Below, piece by piece: positions 1 through 6,885 of a stretch of 22,123 nucleotides of DNA. Positions within the stretch are counted from its first letter, which is position 1; the number at the start of each line of letters is the position of its first letter. The position numbers and the translations under genes were made by a program. The DNA lies in contig CAYFNH010000038.1 of the NCBI GenBank assembly GCA_964344435.1, forward strand, positions 1-22,123. Direction: 5' to 3'. The notes beneath the pieces were generated by a model that worked only from the letters and a program-made list of their open reading frames with translations, ran no database searches and was not told where the DNA came from. Source of the stretch: Thiopontia sp964344435 (GTDB taxonomy: Bacteria; Pseudomonadota; Gammaproteobacteria; GCF-002020875).

Positions 1-1
1 C

Positions 2-484
2 CTTCTATGGGGAGCCGCCTCTGTCAGCATGGCTGAAAAAATTGACGGTAAAAATATCTGGAGCGAACTGCCTCCACTGCAGCTACCCGATAGCAATGCA
101 GTGCCACACACACTCAGTGAATGGAAAGGCAAGGTTTTGGTGGTCAACTTTTTTGCAACCTGGTGTGCCCCCTGCCGTTATGAAGTACCCCACCTGATTA
201 AGCTGCAAGAACAGTTCGGAAAGGATGGATTGCAGATCATCGGTATTGGTTTTGACGAGAAAGACAAAGTGAAAAACTATGTCCGTAGTCTCGAGATCAC
301 CTATCCGGTTCTGGTGGCCGAGCCAGACCACAACAAGGCCTTGATGGAACAGTGGGGAAATACCACTGGGGCAATCCCCTATCTGTTAGTGGTCGACCAG
401 ACAGGCGTGGTAACTCTCAGCCGCAATGGTGGTCTGTCTGAACGTGAGTTTGACTGGTTTGTGAAGCCTCTGTTGAGCCAGTAA
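2..484 (+). CDS. TlpA-like periplasmic thioredoxin-fold protein (5' end outside window)
   Basis: The frame is open to the window edge. The residues before the first visible Met (position 29) read LLWGAASVSMAEK, which looks like the end of a signal peptide with cleavage after SMA, so the true start is probably upstream and the Met at 29 is internal. The exported domain has the TlpA/ResA-type active site WCAPCR (residues 45-50 from that Met) after a VVNFFAT strand, and the cis-Pro loop GAIPYLLVVD near residue 114. The size is that of a single TlpA domain, about 150 residues. Family members reduce or transfer electrons to periplasmic disulfides, for example in cytochrome c maturation or in protecting metal or sulfur enzymes; the partner here cannot be seen. 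The gene ends in a palindrome shared with the convergent operon. Confidence 0.85.
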   Translation, partial: LLWGAASVSMAEKIDGKNIWSELPPLQLPDSNAVPHTLSEWKGKVLVVNFFATWCAPCRYEVPHLIKLQEQFGKDGLQIIGIGFDEKDKVKNYVRSLEITYPVLVAEPDHNKALMEQWGNTTGAIPYLLVVDQTGVVTLSRNGGLSEREFDWFVKPLLSQ

Positions 485-496
485 CCCCGGCTGCCC

Positions 497-514
497 CTCC
501 CCCTGCAGGGGGAG
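497..514. terminator. Perfect palindrome between convergent genes
   Basis: CTCCCCCTGCAGGGGGAG is a perfect 18-bp palindrome lying between the stop at 484 and the convergent stop at 534. It could act as a bidirectional terminator or transcript-end stabiliser, although only a short CTTT follows on the plus strand and there is no long T-run. A related GC-rich motif (CCCTCCCCCTGC...GGGGAG) recurs at 22004-22044, so it may instead be a small dispersed palindromic repeat. Confidence 0.45.
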
Positions 515-533
515 CTTTGAGGTTCATGCATAC

Positions 534-950
534 TCAGATTCGATTACAGACGGCCGCTGCCACAAACATCGCCTGCGGACGGCTGTAGGGATCCATCCAG
601 CCATAATGTTTACTATGCGTTGCATAGCCGGTCTGCACGTTGAGATTGAAGGTACGTACACCATCCTCACAGGTCAGCACCGGCATGTTGGGGCGAAAGC
701 CGCAACGCACACTCTGCTTGAAGGGGAGTGATTGTGGAAACCGCAATTGATCCTTCTGCTGCACGATTTGGTGCTGTTGCTGGAAGAAGCTGGAGTCACG
801 ATAGGTATCGGTATCCCCATTCCACTTCAGCCCTGCCGCCCCCACGTCCATACAGTTCCAGGTGACCTGATCCGGGCCCTCCCCTGCACTCACCATGGCC
901 GAGGCACTGAATAGCAGTATGCTCACCACAATACGACTGAATCCTCTCAT
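534..950 (-). CDS. Secreted protein of unknown function, four cysteines
   Basis: I do not recognise the family. The 138-residue product begins with a clear signal peptide (MRGFSRIVVSILLFSASAMVSA, cleavage near residue 22). The mature part has four cysteines (C33, C83, C94, C135), enough for two disulfides, and a QQQHQIVQQKDQ polar stretch but no membrane segment. The start is supported by a GGGAGAGG ribosome-binding site just upstream. The ATG overlaps the stop of the upstream gene by 4 bp (ATGA), so the two are almost certainly co-transcribed and translationally coupled. It may be a periplasmic partner of the Gly/Pro-rich upstream product. Function unknown. Confidence 0.8.
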   Translation of the reverse strand: MRGFSRIVVSILLFSASAMVSAGEGPDQVTWNCMDVGAAGLKWNGDTDTYRDSSFFQQQHQIVQQKDQLRFPQSLPFKQSVRCGFRPNMPVLTCEDGVRTFNLNVQTGYATHSKHYGWMDPYSRPQAMFVAAAVCNRI

Positions 951-1396
951 TGTGCCTCTCCCTGTGGTTGTGAAGTGGGTGCCGGGGGAGCCGGTGGCCT
1001 GCTATGGGTCTGAGGCTGTGGCGGTGCCACCGGAGCCCAGCCATAGGGGGTAGGTACCATCATCGGCTGCCCCCCATAGGGCATTGGTTGCATTCCCTGC
1101 CGCATCGGTGCCCAGCGTGGTGGCGGTGCATCACGGAAACCCCAGGCTGGCCCGGAACGGGGGCCGCCGCCCCAGGAGAACCCCTTGCGACTGCTGGTAC
1201 CGGTGTCCCAGACATTGTCCGGGCTCTCCCAGTTCATCCTCGACCCCCCCATATCGAGGTCACTGCCATCGTCGAAGTCAAAGCCCTCGTTGAAGTTGTC
1301 TCCCATATTGAAGCCAAAGGCCGATACCGCACTGCCATAACAGAGTGTTGCCACCGCTGCCCACCGCACCAGCGTATTGAGTCGTCGATCTTTCAT
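947..1396 (-). CDS. Secreted Gly/Pro/Met-rich low-complexity protein
   Basis: The 149-residue product has a signal peptide ending AVSA and a mature part of about 123 residues with no cysteine. The mature part starts with an acidic aromatic stretch (FGFNMGDNFNEGFDFDDG), then a Trp/Gly segment (GFSWGGGPRSGPAWGF), then a Met/Pro/Tyr region (MPYGG, TPYGWAPVAPP) and a Pro-rich tail. The start at 1396 is chosen because AAGGAGA lies 7 bases upstream and the signal peptide begins there; a longer frame reaching 1453 lacks support. The composition (secreted, Gly/aromatic-rich, Pro/Ala tail) recalls envelope proteins of sulfur globules in sulfur-oxidising bacteria, but that is a resemblance in composition only. 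It is the first gene of a two-gene operon, divergent from creA with a 63-bp shared control region. Confidence 0.75.
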   Translation of the reverse strand: MKDRRLNTLVRWAAVATLCYGSAVSAFGFNMGDNFNEGFDFDDGSDLDMGGSRMNWESPDNVWDTGTSSRKGFSWGGGPRSGPAWGFRDAPPPRWAPMRQGMQPMPYGGQPMMVPTPYGWAPVAPPQPQTHSRPPAPPAPTSQPQGEAQ

Positions 1397-1459
1397 TGTG
1401 CTCTCCTTGTAAAACCGTCTCCATTCATAGAGGATAGCAAGAAAAAGGAGCATTCTGAA

Positions 1460-1927
1460 ATGGATCGACTGTTTTCATTCCTGCTATTGAGCACTCTGGC
1501 CGTTCCCACCTTCGCAGAACCGATTGGTGAGGTAAGTACCAAATTTCGTCTCGCCACCCCCAATGACAAGATTGTGGTGGAGGCATTTGATGACCCCCGT
1601 ATCCCCGGCGCCACCTGTTATCTGAGTCGCGCCAAGCGGGGGGGCATCAGTGGAGCCATTGGCCTGGCAGAGGATACCTCGGATGCATCGATCGCCTGCC
1701 GCCAGACCGCTTCGATCACCCTGCCTGAATCGATTGCCAGTGGGGAAGATGATGGTGAGGAGGTCTTCAAGCAACGCACCTCGGTACTGTTCAAATCCCT
1801 GCAGGTAGTCCGTTTCTATGATCCCCGCCGCAAAGTGATTGTCTATCTCAGCTATAGTGACCGGGTGATCGAGGGCTCTCCCAAGAATTCGATCTCAGTG
1901 GTACCGATCCGCAACTTCAGCGACTGA
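1460..1927 (+). CDS. creA: CreA family periplasmic protein
   Basis: The 155-residue product matches CreA along its whole length: signal peptide MDRLFSFLLLSTLAVPTFA, then EPIGEVSTKF, NDKIVVEAFDDPRIPGATCY, LSRAKRGGISGAIGLAED, TSDASIACRQ, KSLQVVRFYDPRRK and a C-terminal EGSPKNSISVVPI. Two cysteines (in ATCYLS and IACRQ) are the conserved pair. The start at 1460 is set by AAAAAGGAG at 1443-1450 and by the signal peptide; upstream starts in the same frame run antisense through the neighbouring gene and are not credible. CreA is widespread in Proteobacteria, but its biochemical role is not established; in E. coli it lies beside the creBC two-component system, which is absent here. Confidence 0.93.
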   Translation: MDRLFSFLLLSTLAVPTFAEPIGEVSTKFRLATPNDKIVVEAFDDPRIPGATCYLSRAKRGGISGAIGLAEDTSDASIACRQTASITLPESIASGEDDGEEVFKQRTSVLFKSLQVVRFYDPRRKVIVYLSYSDRVIEGSPKNSISVVPIRNFSD

Positions 1928-2006
1928 GCAGATTTCAACCACTTGATCAAATAGAATGGCTACAAAGTGAATTGCGCTTGCGCAAGAGAGGGTGCCTTGG
2001 GGCATA

Positions 2007-2082
2007 CCTGCATAGCTGTACCTTGTCTCGCTCCGGGTAGAGGTTCTGAGACGGTCAATACAATGTGGTTGGAGTCCTAGTA
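2007..2082 (+). repeat. Degenerate direct copy of the right end of the adjacent repeat element
   Basis: Positions 2007-2082 align to 2273-2349 with one single-base indel. Examples are CCTGCATAGCTGTACCTTGTCT against CCTGCATGGCTGCGCCTTGT-CT (19 of 22 identical), then shared TTCTG, TCAA, ACAATG and CTAGTA blocks at constant spacing. It appears to be an older, decayed copy whose end (CTAGTAC) coincides with the left end of the better-preserved element. The whole 1928-2321 stretch contains no credible gene. Confidence 0.65.
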
Positions 2083-2347
2083 CTCGAGCAACATTGTTTT
2101 GACGGTTACAGCGGATCGAAAAGCGGTCAGCTGCAAGGCGGACGAACGCAGGACTGGCTGTAGCCAATTCAAGTGAGGACAACACAGCAGATGACTGCTT
2201 TTCGCCCGCCCGAAGGGAATCACACACATCGCCCAATACTGCGTTGCATCCATTTGACATAGAGTGGCTATGCCTGCATGGCTGCGCCTTGTCTTGAACG
2301 ATGTGTGAGATTCTGTAACCATCAAAACAATGTTGCTCGAGTACTAG
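2077..2347. mobile_element. MITE-like structured repeat with 35-bp terminal inverted repeats
   Basis: The left end 2077-2111 and right end 2313-2347 are inverted copies differing at one of 35 positions (outer ends CTAGTACTCGAGCAACATTG...). Inside are two further inverted pairs: 2117-2134 with 2187-2204 (16 of 18 match) and 2218-2236 with 2294-2312 (16 of 19). The three stems nest as an outer stem with two arms, a cloverleaf or three-way junction, and arm 2 abuts the outer stem without a gap. The element has no coding capacity. The palindromic CTAG at each tip (2077-2080, 2344-2347) could be a 4-bp target duplication, leaving TACTCGAG as the true tip. This fits a non-autonomous transposable element or an intergenic repeat family; the mobilising enzyme is not in the window. 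Confidence 0.7.
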
Positions 2348-4994
2348 TAACAAAAAAGGAAGACTCCTCCACCAGGGTTCGGCTCCATTGCACCACTTCG
2401 TGTGTGGCTTCCGAGGCGATACGGGTCATCTCAATGGAGGTATCCACCACCGGACGCAGACTTTCAAAAGCGCTCAATACCTCCGCTGAGTGCATGCGTT
2501 GATCACCCAGAATTCGGTCAAAGGAGTCACTTGAGCTGCGCATCACCTCCATCGCCTCGGCCAACTGCTGGTTGAGCGTACTCATACGCTGTTCTGCCGC
2601 CACAATTCGATCCTTGACCGCCACCTGGGTCTTTACCTCCTGCAGGATCTGCTGCACCGAGGTGCTGGTGGCCGACACCTCCTGCTTGATTTCATGAAAG
2701 CTTCTGTTGACCTGTTCAATCTGCGCCATCCCCTTGTCCAACAGTTGTTGATTCTGGTGTGTCAACTCGACGGTCTGTCCAATCTCGCTGCGCACCTCGG
2801 CAATGATGCCACTAATATCCTTCGCCGCCTCTCCACTACGCTGTGCAAGTTGACGCACCTCACCGGCCACCACCGCAAAACCACGCCCCTCTTCACCGGC
2901 GCGTGCCGCCTCAACCGCTGCATTCAGTGCCAGCAGATTGGTCTGGAAGGCGATGGTTTCGATCAGCTTGTTGGCCTCCTCCACACGGGTGGAGTTGCGC
3001 CCCAGACTATCCACCGTGGCACTCAACCCCGCCATCGCCTCGGCAATCGCAGTCACCATTTTCACGGCCCCACTGACCGACTCTTCACCCCGTTGGGTCT
3101 GGGTCAACATACTTTCCACTGCATGGCCTGCATCGACCACCCCACCATCAATCCGGGAGATCAGTTGCGCCATCTCCCCAATGGCCCGATTGGTTGTAGT
3201 TACCGACTCATTCATCCCGTCAGTTACATCAGTGAGTGCCTCGATTCGACCACGCAACACACCGGAGTGGCTCTCCACCTCATCGAAGTTGCTTACCATA
3301 CTCTCCATGGTCTCACCGGTATGTTCCATGGTCTGCATCACCGCTTGATTACTCCTGTCCAGCTTGTGGTGCGACTGTCCCAGACGCTGCGATCCCTCAC
3401 TCATACTGGCGGCAGCCCCCTGTACACTGCCGACCACACTGCGCAGACTGGAGAGCATGCGCTGTAGCGCGTGGCTCAACAGGTCACGTTCCCCCCGTGG
3501 TTCAATATCCTGCATCAGCTGCCCATGGGAGATCTCCCCGGCCAATGTCACCTTCTGTTGCAGATCATCCAGCAGCAGATTGAAGCTCTCTGCCACCTGT
3601 CCCGCCTCGGTAGCAAACTCCACCTCCACTCGGCGTGAAAGGTCACCATCCTTCACGATCTCGTGCATCGCGTTCATGGTATCCAGCCAGGCACTGCGTG
3701 CACCGTGCTCGGTGATATTAAGCCCCATCACCTCCTCATCCGCTGTCACACGCAGATGCCCACTACGCTTGAGGATGGAGAAGAGGATTACACCGGCAAC
3801 GAAGGCCCACACGAATACGGCCACCACCCCGATCAACTGAACCCAGAGCTGAGCCATGTGGCCACCGGCTGGCAACACCTCGACCGGTGCAAACAGTGCC
3901 AGCCCAAGCGTTCCCCAGGCACCGGCAAAACCGTGTGCTGCTACCGCATTGATCGGATCATCCACCTTCAGTACATGCAGCATCAGCCACTCGCTGGCGT
4001 ACACCACTATACCGGCAATCACTCCAATCCAGATGGCCCCCATCGGCTCCACCACCGCACAGCCTGCAGTGATACCAACCAGCCCGGCAATGACACCATT
4101 GAGAATCTTCTCGATACGAATCCACCCCTGCCCACTGACAAAGGTGGCAATGATCAGGCAGGTAACCCCGGCGGCTGCCGGAGCCAGCAGGGTGTTGAGG
4201 ATGATTTTGGCCACACTTCCATCGGCCACCAGCGTACTGCCGCCGTTAAACCCAAACCAGCCAAACCAGAGAATAAATACCCCCACAGTCGTCAGCGCCA
4301 GATTATGAGGCGGAATATCAACCGGTTTGCCCTCTGCATCAAAGCGCCCAATACGAGGCCCCAGAATCCAGGCCCCGGCCAGTCCGATCCAGCCACCAAC
4401 CGAGTGCACCACGGTAGATCCGGCAAAGTCGATAAAGCCCATCGCCTCCAGCCAGCCTGCCTGTCCATCCACTGCCGCACTACCCCAGATCCAGTGGCCG
4501 GATACCGGATAGATCAGTGCGGTAATGGCAATCGATACCACCAGATAGGATTTGAATTTCATCCGCTCTGCCACGGCACCGGAAACAATCGTTGCCGCTG
4601 TCCCGGCGAAGACCATCTGAAAGATAAAGAAGGCATAATGATCCGCTGCCTCAAAGCCCTTGAGAAAATAGCCCGTACTGCCAATCCAGCCACTGATGGA
4701 GTCCCCAAACATGAAGGCAAAGCCAAATACCCAAAAAGAGATCACCGCAACCATGAAGTCGCTGATGTTCTTGATCGCAACATTGAGGGAGTTCTTGGCA
4801 CGTACCAGACCGGTCTCCAGTGCGGTAAACCCACCCTGCATAAAGAAAACCATCGCTGCAGAGAGCAGAATCCAGATAATATTGATGTTATCCTGAGTCA
4901 GGCTCTCTGCGGTTTCAGCCTGGCCATGGAGAGGGGTTAGCGAGAGACCTGTAATAGCGAGAATAGTGGATACCTTGTTCATGATCTGCCCCAT
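2322..4994 (-). CDS. Ammonium transporter (Amt) fused to methyl-accepting chemotaxis output domain
   Basis: This 890-residue protein has three parts. Residues 5-28 are a signal-like leader, as in AmtB; the start could equally be the Met at 4982 (MNKVST), which has GGGG 6 bases upstream. Residues about 35-415 are a full Amt channel with FMQGGFTALETG, QMVFAGTAATIVSGAVAERM, the D189/H197 pair (DFAGSTVVH), WFGWFGFNGGS and the second pore His H354 in NAVAAHGFAGAWG, followed by the Amt C-terminal motif GLNITEHGA (424-432). Residues about 433-520 hold two HAMP-like segments (GDLSRRVEVEF, GQLMQDIEP). Residues 540-790 are an MCP signalling coil with the hairpin-tip signature IAFQTNLLALNAAVEAARAG (681-700) and GRGFAVVAGEVR. 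An extra helical stretch of about 100 residues follows. The gene is monocistronic and driven by a sigma54 promoter with an NtrC-type site. Its last eight residues and stop codon lie in the repeat element at 2077-2347, so the original C-terminus may be altered. Both pore histidines are kept, so transport is possible; ammonium sensing for taxis is inferred. Confidence 0.93.
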   Translation of the reverse strand: MGQIMNKVSTILAITGLSLTPLHGQAETAESLTQDNINIIWILLSAAMVFFMQGGFTALETGLVRAKNSLNVAIKNISDFMVAVISFWVFGFAFMFGDSISGWIGSTGYFLKGFEAADHYAFFIFQMVFAGTAATIVSGAVAERMKFKSYLVVSIAITALIYPVSGHWIWGSAAVDGQAGWLEAMGFIDFAGSTVVHSVGGWIGLAGAWILGPRIGRFDAEGKPVDIPPHNLALTTVGVFILWFGWFGFNGGSTLVADGSVAKIILNTLLAPAAAGVTCLIIATFVSGQGWIRIEKILNGVIAGLVGITAGCAVVEPMGAIWIGVIAGIVVYASEWLMLHVLKVDDPINAVAAHGFAGAWGTLGLALFAPVEVLPAGGHMAQLWVQLIGVVAVFVWAFVAGVILFSILKRSGHLRVTADEEVMGLNITEHGARSAWLDTMNAMHEIVKDGDLSRRVEVEFATEAGQVAESFNLLLDDLQQKVTLAGEISHGQLMQDIEPRGERDLLSHALQRMLSSLRSVVGSVQGAAASMSEGSQRLGQSHHKLDRSNQAVMQTMEHTGETMESMVSNFDEVESHSGVLRGRIEALTDVTDGMNESVTTTNRAIGEMAQLISRIDGGVVDAGHAVESMLTQTQRGEESVSGAVKMVTAIAEAMAGLSATVDSLGRNSTRVEEANKLIETIAFQTNLLALNAAVEAARAGEEGRGFAVVAGEVRQLAQRSGEAAKDISGIIAEVRSEIGQTVELTHQNQQLLDKGMAQIEQVNRSFHEIKQEVSATSTSVQQILQEVKTQVAVKDRIVAAEQRMSTLNQQLAEAMEVMRSSSDSFDRILGDQRMHSAEVLSAFESLRPVVDTSIEMTRIASEATHEVVQWSRTLVEESSFFVTSTRATLF

Positions 4995-5024
4995 ATTGGT
5001 TCACCAGAGATTCCAGGCTGGTGC

Positions 5025-5041
5025 AGCAAACGGCGTGCCAA
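5025..5041 (-). promoter_or_regulatory. Sigma54 (RpoN) -24/-12 promoter of the Amt-MCP gene
   Basis: On the minus strand the sequence is TTGGCACGCCGTTTGCT, a full match to the sigma54 core TGGCACG-N4-TTGC[AT], with GG and GC separated by exactly 10 bases. The predicted transcription start is near 5014, about 20 bases before the first ATG at 4994. RpoN promoters need an enhancer-binding activator, and a matching NtrC-type site is present further upstream. No competing sigma70 pair with good spacing was seen for this gene. Confidence 0.82.
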
Positions 5042-5103
5042 ATAGTTATCCAACTGTTCTTTATGTATTTTTATATACCCATTTCCTCTCACCAACTACA
5101 TTC

Positions 5104-5120
5104 TGCACCACTATGGCGCA
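5104..5120. promoter_or_regulatory. NtrC-type enhancer site
   Basis: TGCACCACTATGGCGCA is an inverted repeat of the form TGCACCA-N3-TGGTGCA, with one position departing from that consensus (TGGCGCA). It is the same 17-bp layout as the NtrC sites of E. coli glnA. It is centred about 98 bases upstream of the start predicted from the sigma54 promoter, a normal enhancer distance. A weaker half-site (TGCACCAGCCTGG on the minus strand) lies near the transcription start. NtrC itself is not encoded in the window. Confidence 0.72.
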
Positions 5121-5165
5121 GAGAATTCACAACCATTCCCTAATATAGGGCAACCCCACCTGACC

Positions 5166-5795
5166 ATGATGCAGAAAAAAAACCATTGGGAGACCGTCTA
5201 CCGCCATAAGGATCCACTGGAGGTAAGCTGGTATCAACAGGAACCCACCCACTCACTGAACCTGATCAACACCTGTGGAATCGACAAGGACAGTGCCATC
5301 ATTGATATCGGAGGGGGGGCATCACAACTGGTCGATCACCTCTATGCACAGGGATACGATCAGCTTACGGTACTGGACATCTCCTCCCACGCCCTAAGAC
5401 ACGCTCAGGACAGACTCGGGCAGGATGCTTCAAGCCGGATCACATGGCTGGAGATGGATATCACCCACTTCAGCCCCCCCCGGCACTATGCCCTGTGGCA
5501 TGACCGTGCAGTATTCCACTTCCTCACCGAAGCCGAAGAGCGGGCCCGCTACCGCACTGCCTTGAATGAAGCACTCCCCCCCGGAGGCCACCTGATCCTT
5601 GCCGCCTTTGCTCCTGATGGTCCTACCCAATGCAGTGGCCTGGATATCGTGCAATATGATGAAAGCAAGATCACCCAAACCCTCGGGCAAGGCTTCCAGC
5701 TACTCGACAGCAGTCATGAGATGCACACCACTCCGGCACAGAAAACGCAGTCATTCAACTATTTTCATTTTATCCGCACGGGAATGGATGAGTAA
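5166..5795 (+). CDS. Class I SAM-dependent methyltransferase
   Basis: This 209-residue protein has a Rossmann methyltransferase core. Motif I is AIIDIGGGAS (D47 to G51), the acidic end of strand 2 is LTVLDISSHAL, and a WLEMDITHF motif corresponds to the adenine-contacting Asp. It begins NHWETVYRHKDPLEVSWYQQ, a lead-in common to small bacterial class I methyltransferases of unknown substrate. It is not CheR: it lacks the CheR N-terminal domain, so its position near two chemoreceptors should not be read as receptor methylation. The stop overlaps the next gene's start by one base (TAATG), indicating coupled translation with the CNNM protein. Two adjacent ATGs (5166, 5169) could both serve as start. 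Substrate unknown. Confidence 0.88.
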   Translation: MMQKKNHWETVYRHKDPLEVSWYQQEPTHSLNLINTCGIDKDSAIIDIGGGASQLVDHLYAQGYDQLTVLDISSHALRHAQDRLGQDASSRITWLEMDITHFSPPRHYALWHDRAVFHFLTEAEERARYRTALNEALPPGGHLILAAFAPDGPTQCSGLDIVQYDESKITQTLGQGFQLLDSSHEMHTTPAQKTQSFNYFHFIRTGMDE

Positions 5796-6844
5796 TGACC
5801 CTGCTTCTGCTCTATGTCCTGCTGGCTCTGCTCTTCTCCTTCCTCTGCTCCATCGCCGAGGCCGTTCTTCTCAGTGTCACGCCGGCTCATATTGCATTGC
5901 TGGAGCGCGAGGGACACCGTAGCGCCGAGGCCCTGCGTCGCCTCAAGCAGGAGATCAGTCAGCCGCTGGCCGCCATCCTTACCCTCAACACCATCGCTCA
6001 CACCATTGGTGCCGCCGGTGCCGGTGCCCAGGCTGCAAGCCTGTTTGGCAGTGGCTCTGTCGGGGTAATCTCGGCCATCCTCACTCTGCTGATTCTGGTC
6101 TTCTCCGAAATCATCCCCAAAACGGTGGGAGCCTACTACTGGCGAGAGCTGGCCCCGGCAACCGCACAGTCATTGCGCCTGCTGGTTTGGCTGCTCTACC
6201 CCTTCGTTCGACTCTCCGAGTGGATCACCATGCGCTTCTCCGGCCGAGAGATTCTGGACGGCATGAGCCGCAGTGAGTTCCGGGCCGTATCAAAAATCAG
6301 TGAAGCCGAGGGCCAGCTGTCGAAACGCGAGAGTACCATTCTCAATAATCTGCTGCGGCTGCATGATACCCAGGTCAGTGATGCAATGACGCCACGCCCG
6401 GTTATTTTCACCCTCTCCGATCAGCTTACTGTCGAAACCTTCTTCCATAAATATGACCACACCCCGTTCACGCGCATCCCGATCTACGACGAAGATCCGG
6501 AAGAGATCACCGGCCTTGTGTTACGCAATGACATCCTGTTGGCACAGGCGCGTGGCAATGGGCAGAATACGCTGAGCAACTACCGCCGCGAGATCATGGT
6601 GGTAGCAGAATCAACCACGCTGTCAGAGGCCTTTGATCAGTTCCTGCGGCTGCGCACCCACATGATGCTGGTGGTCGACGAGTATGGCAGTGTCGCCGGC
6701 ATCCTCACACTGGAGGATCTGCTGGAAACCCTGCTCGGGCTGGAGATTGTCGACGAGAGTGATCAGACTGTGGATATGCAGCAGCTGGCCCGCTCTCTAT
6801 GGCGCAAGCGGGCCGAGGCGATGGGGCTTGAAATCGACTCTTGA
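5795..6844 (+). CDS. CNNM (DUF21) / CBS-pair membrane protein
   Basis: This 349-residue protein has an N-terminal CNNM (DUF21) membrane domain: segments at about 1-22, 55-80, 88-108 and 122-142, with the family marks SIAEAVLLSV and SEIIPKT (104-110). A cytosolic linker (AEGQLSKRESTILNNLLRL) leads into a CBS pair (VSDAMTPRPVIF near 195-206, RIPIYD, GLVLRNDIL, then HMMLVVDEYGSVAGILTLED). It ends soon after the second CBS and lacks the C-terminal CorC/HlyC domain of the longer homologues. Relatives (CNNM, CorC) are linked to magnesium or cobalt efflux, with CBS domains binding adenine nucleotides. It overlaps the methyltransferase gene by one base and converges on the chemoreceptor gene that ends at 6886. 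Confidence 0.9.
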   Translation: MTLLLLYVLLALLFSFLCSIAEAVLLSVTPAHIALLEREGHRSAEALRRLKQEISQPLAAILTLNTIAHTIGAAGAGAQAASLFGSGSVGVISAILTLLILVFSEIIPKTVGAYYWRELAPATAQSLRLLVWLLYPFVRLSEWITMRFSGREILDGMSRSEFRAVSKISEAEGQLSKRESTILNNLLRLHDTQVSDAMTPRPVIFTLSDQLTVETFFHKYDHTPFTRIPIYDEDPEEITGLVLRNDILLAQARGNGQNTLSNYRREIMVVAESTTLSEAFDQFLRLRTHMMLVVDEYGSVAGILTLEDLLETLLGLEIVDESDQTVDMQQLARSLWRKRAEAMGLEIDS

Positions 6845-6885
6845 ATCATCAGTCCATTCATACCCCGATTCGAGTTGTGAACCGG

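Noticed and set aside
1004..1459. A long N-terminal extension of the creA frame.
   Set aside because: It runs antisense through the Gly/Pro-rich secreted protein; the ribosome-binding site and signal peptide at 1460 define the real start.
3663..4940. A 425-residue open frame on the plus strand.
   Set aside because: It lies wholly antisense to the Amt part of the fusion, has no recognisable domain and a His/Pro/Asn-rich composition typical of a shadow frame.
5166..5795. CheR receptor methyltransferase serving the neighbouring chemoreceptors.
   Set aside because: It lacks the CheR N-terminal domain and motifs; it is a generic class I methyltransferase coupled to a CNNM protein.
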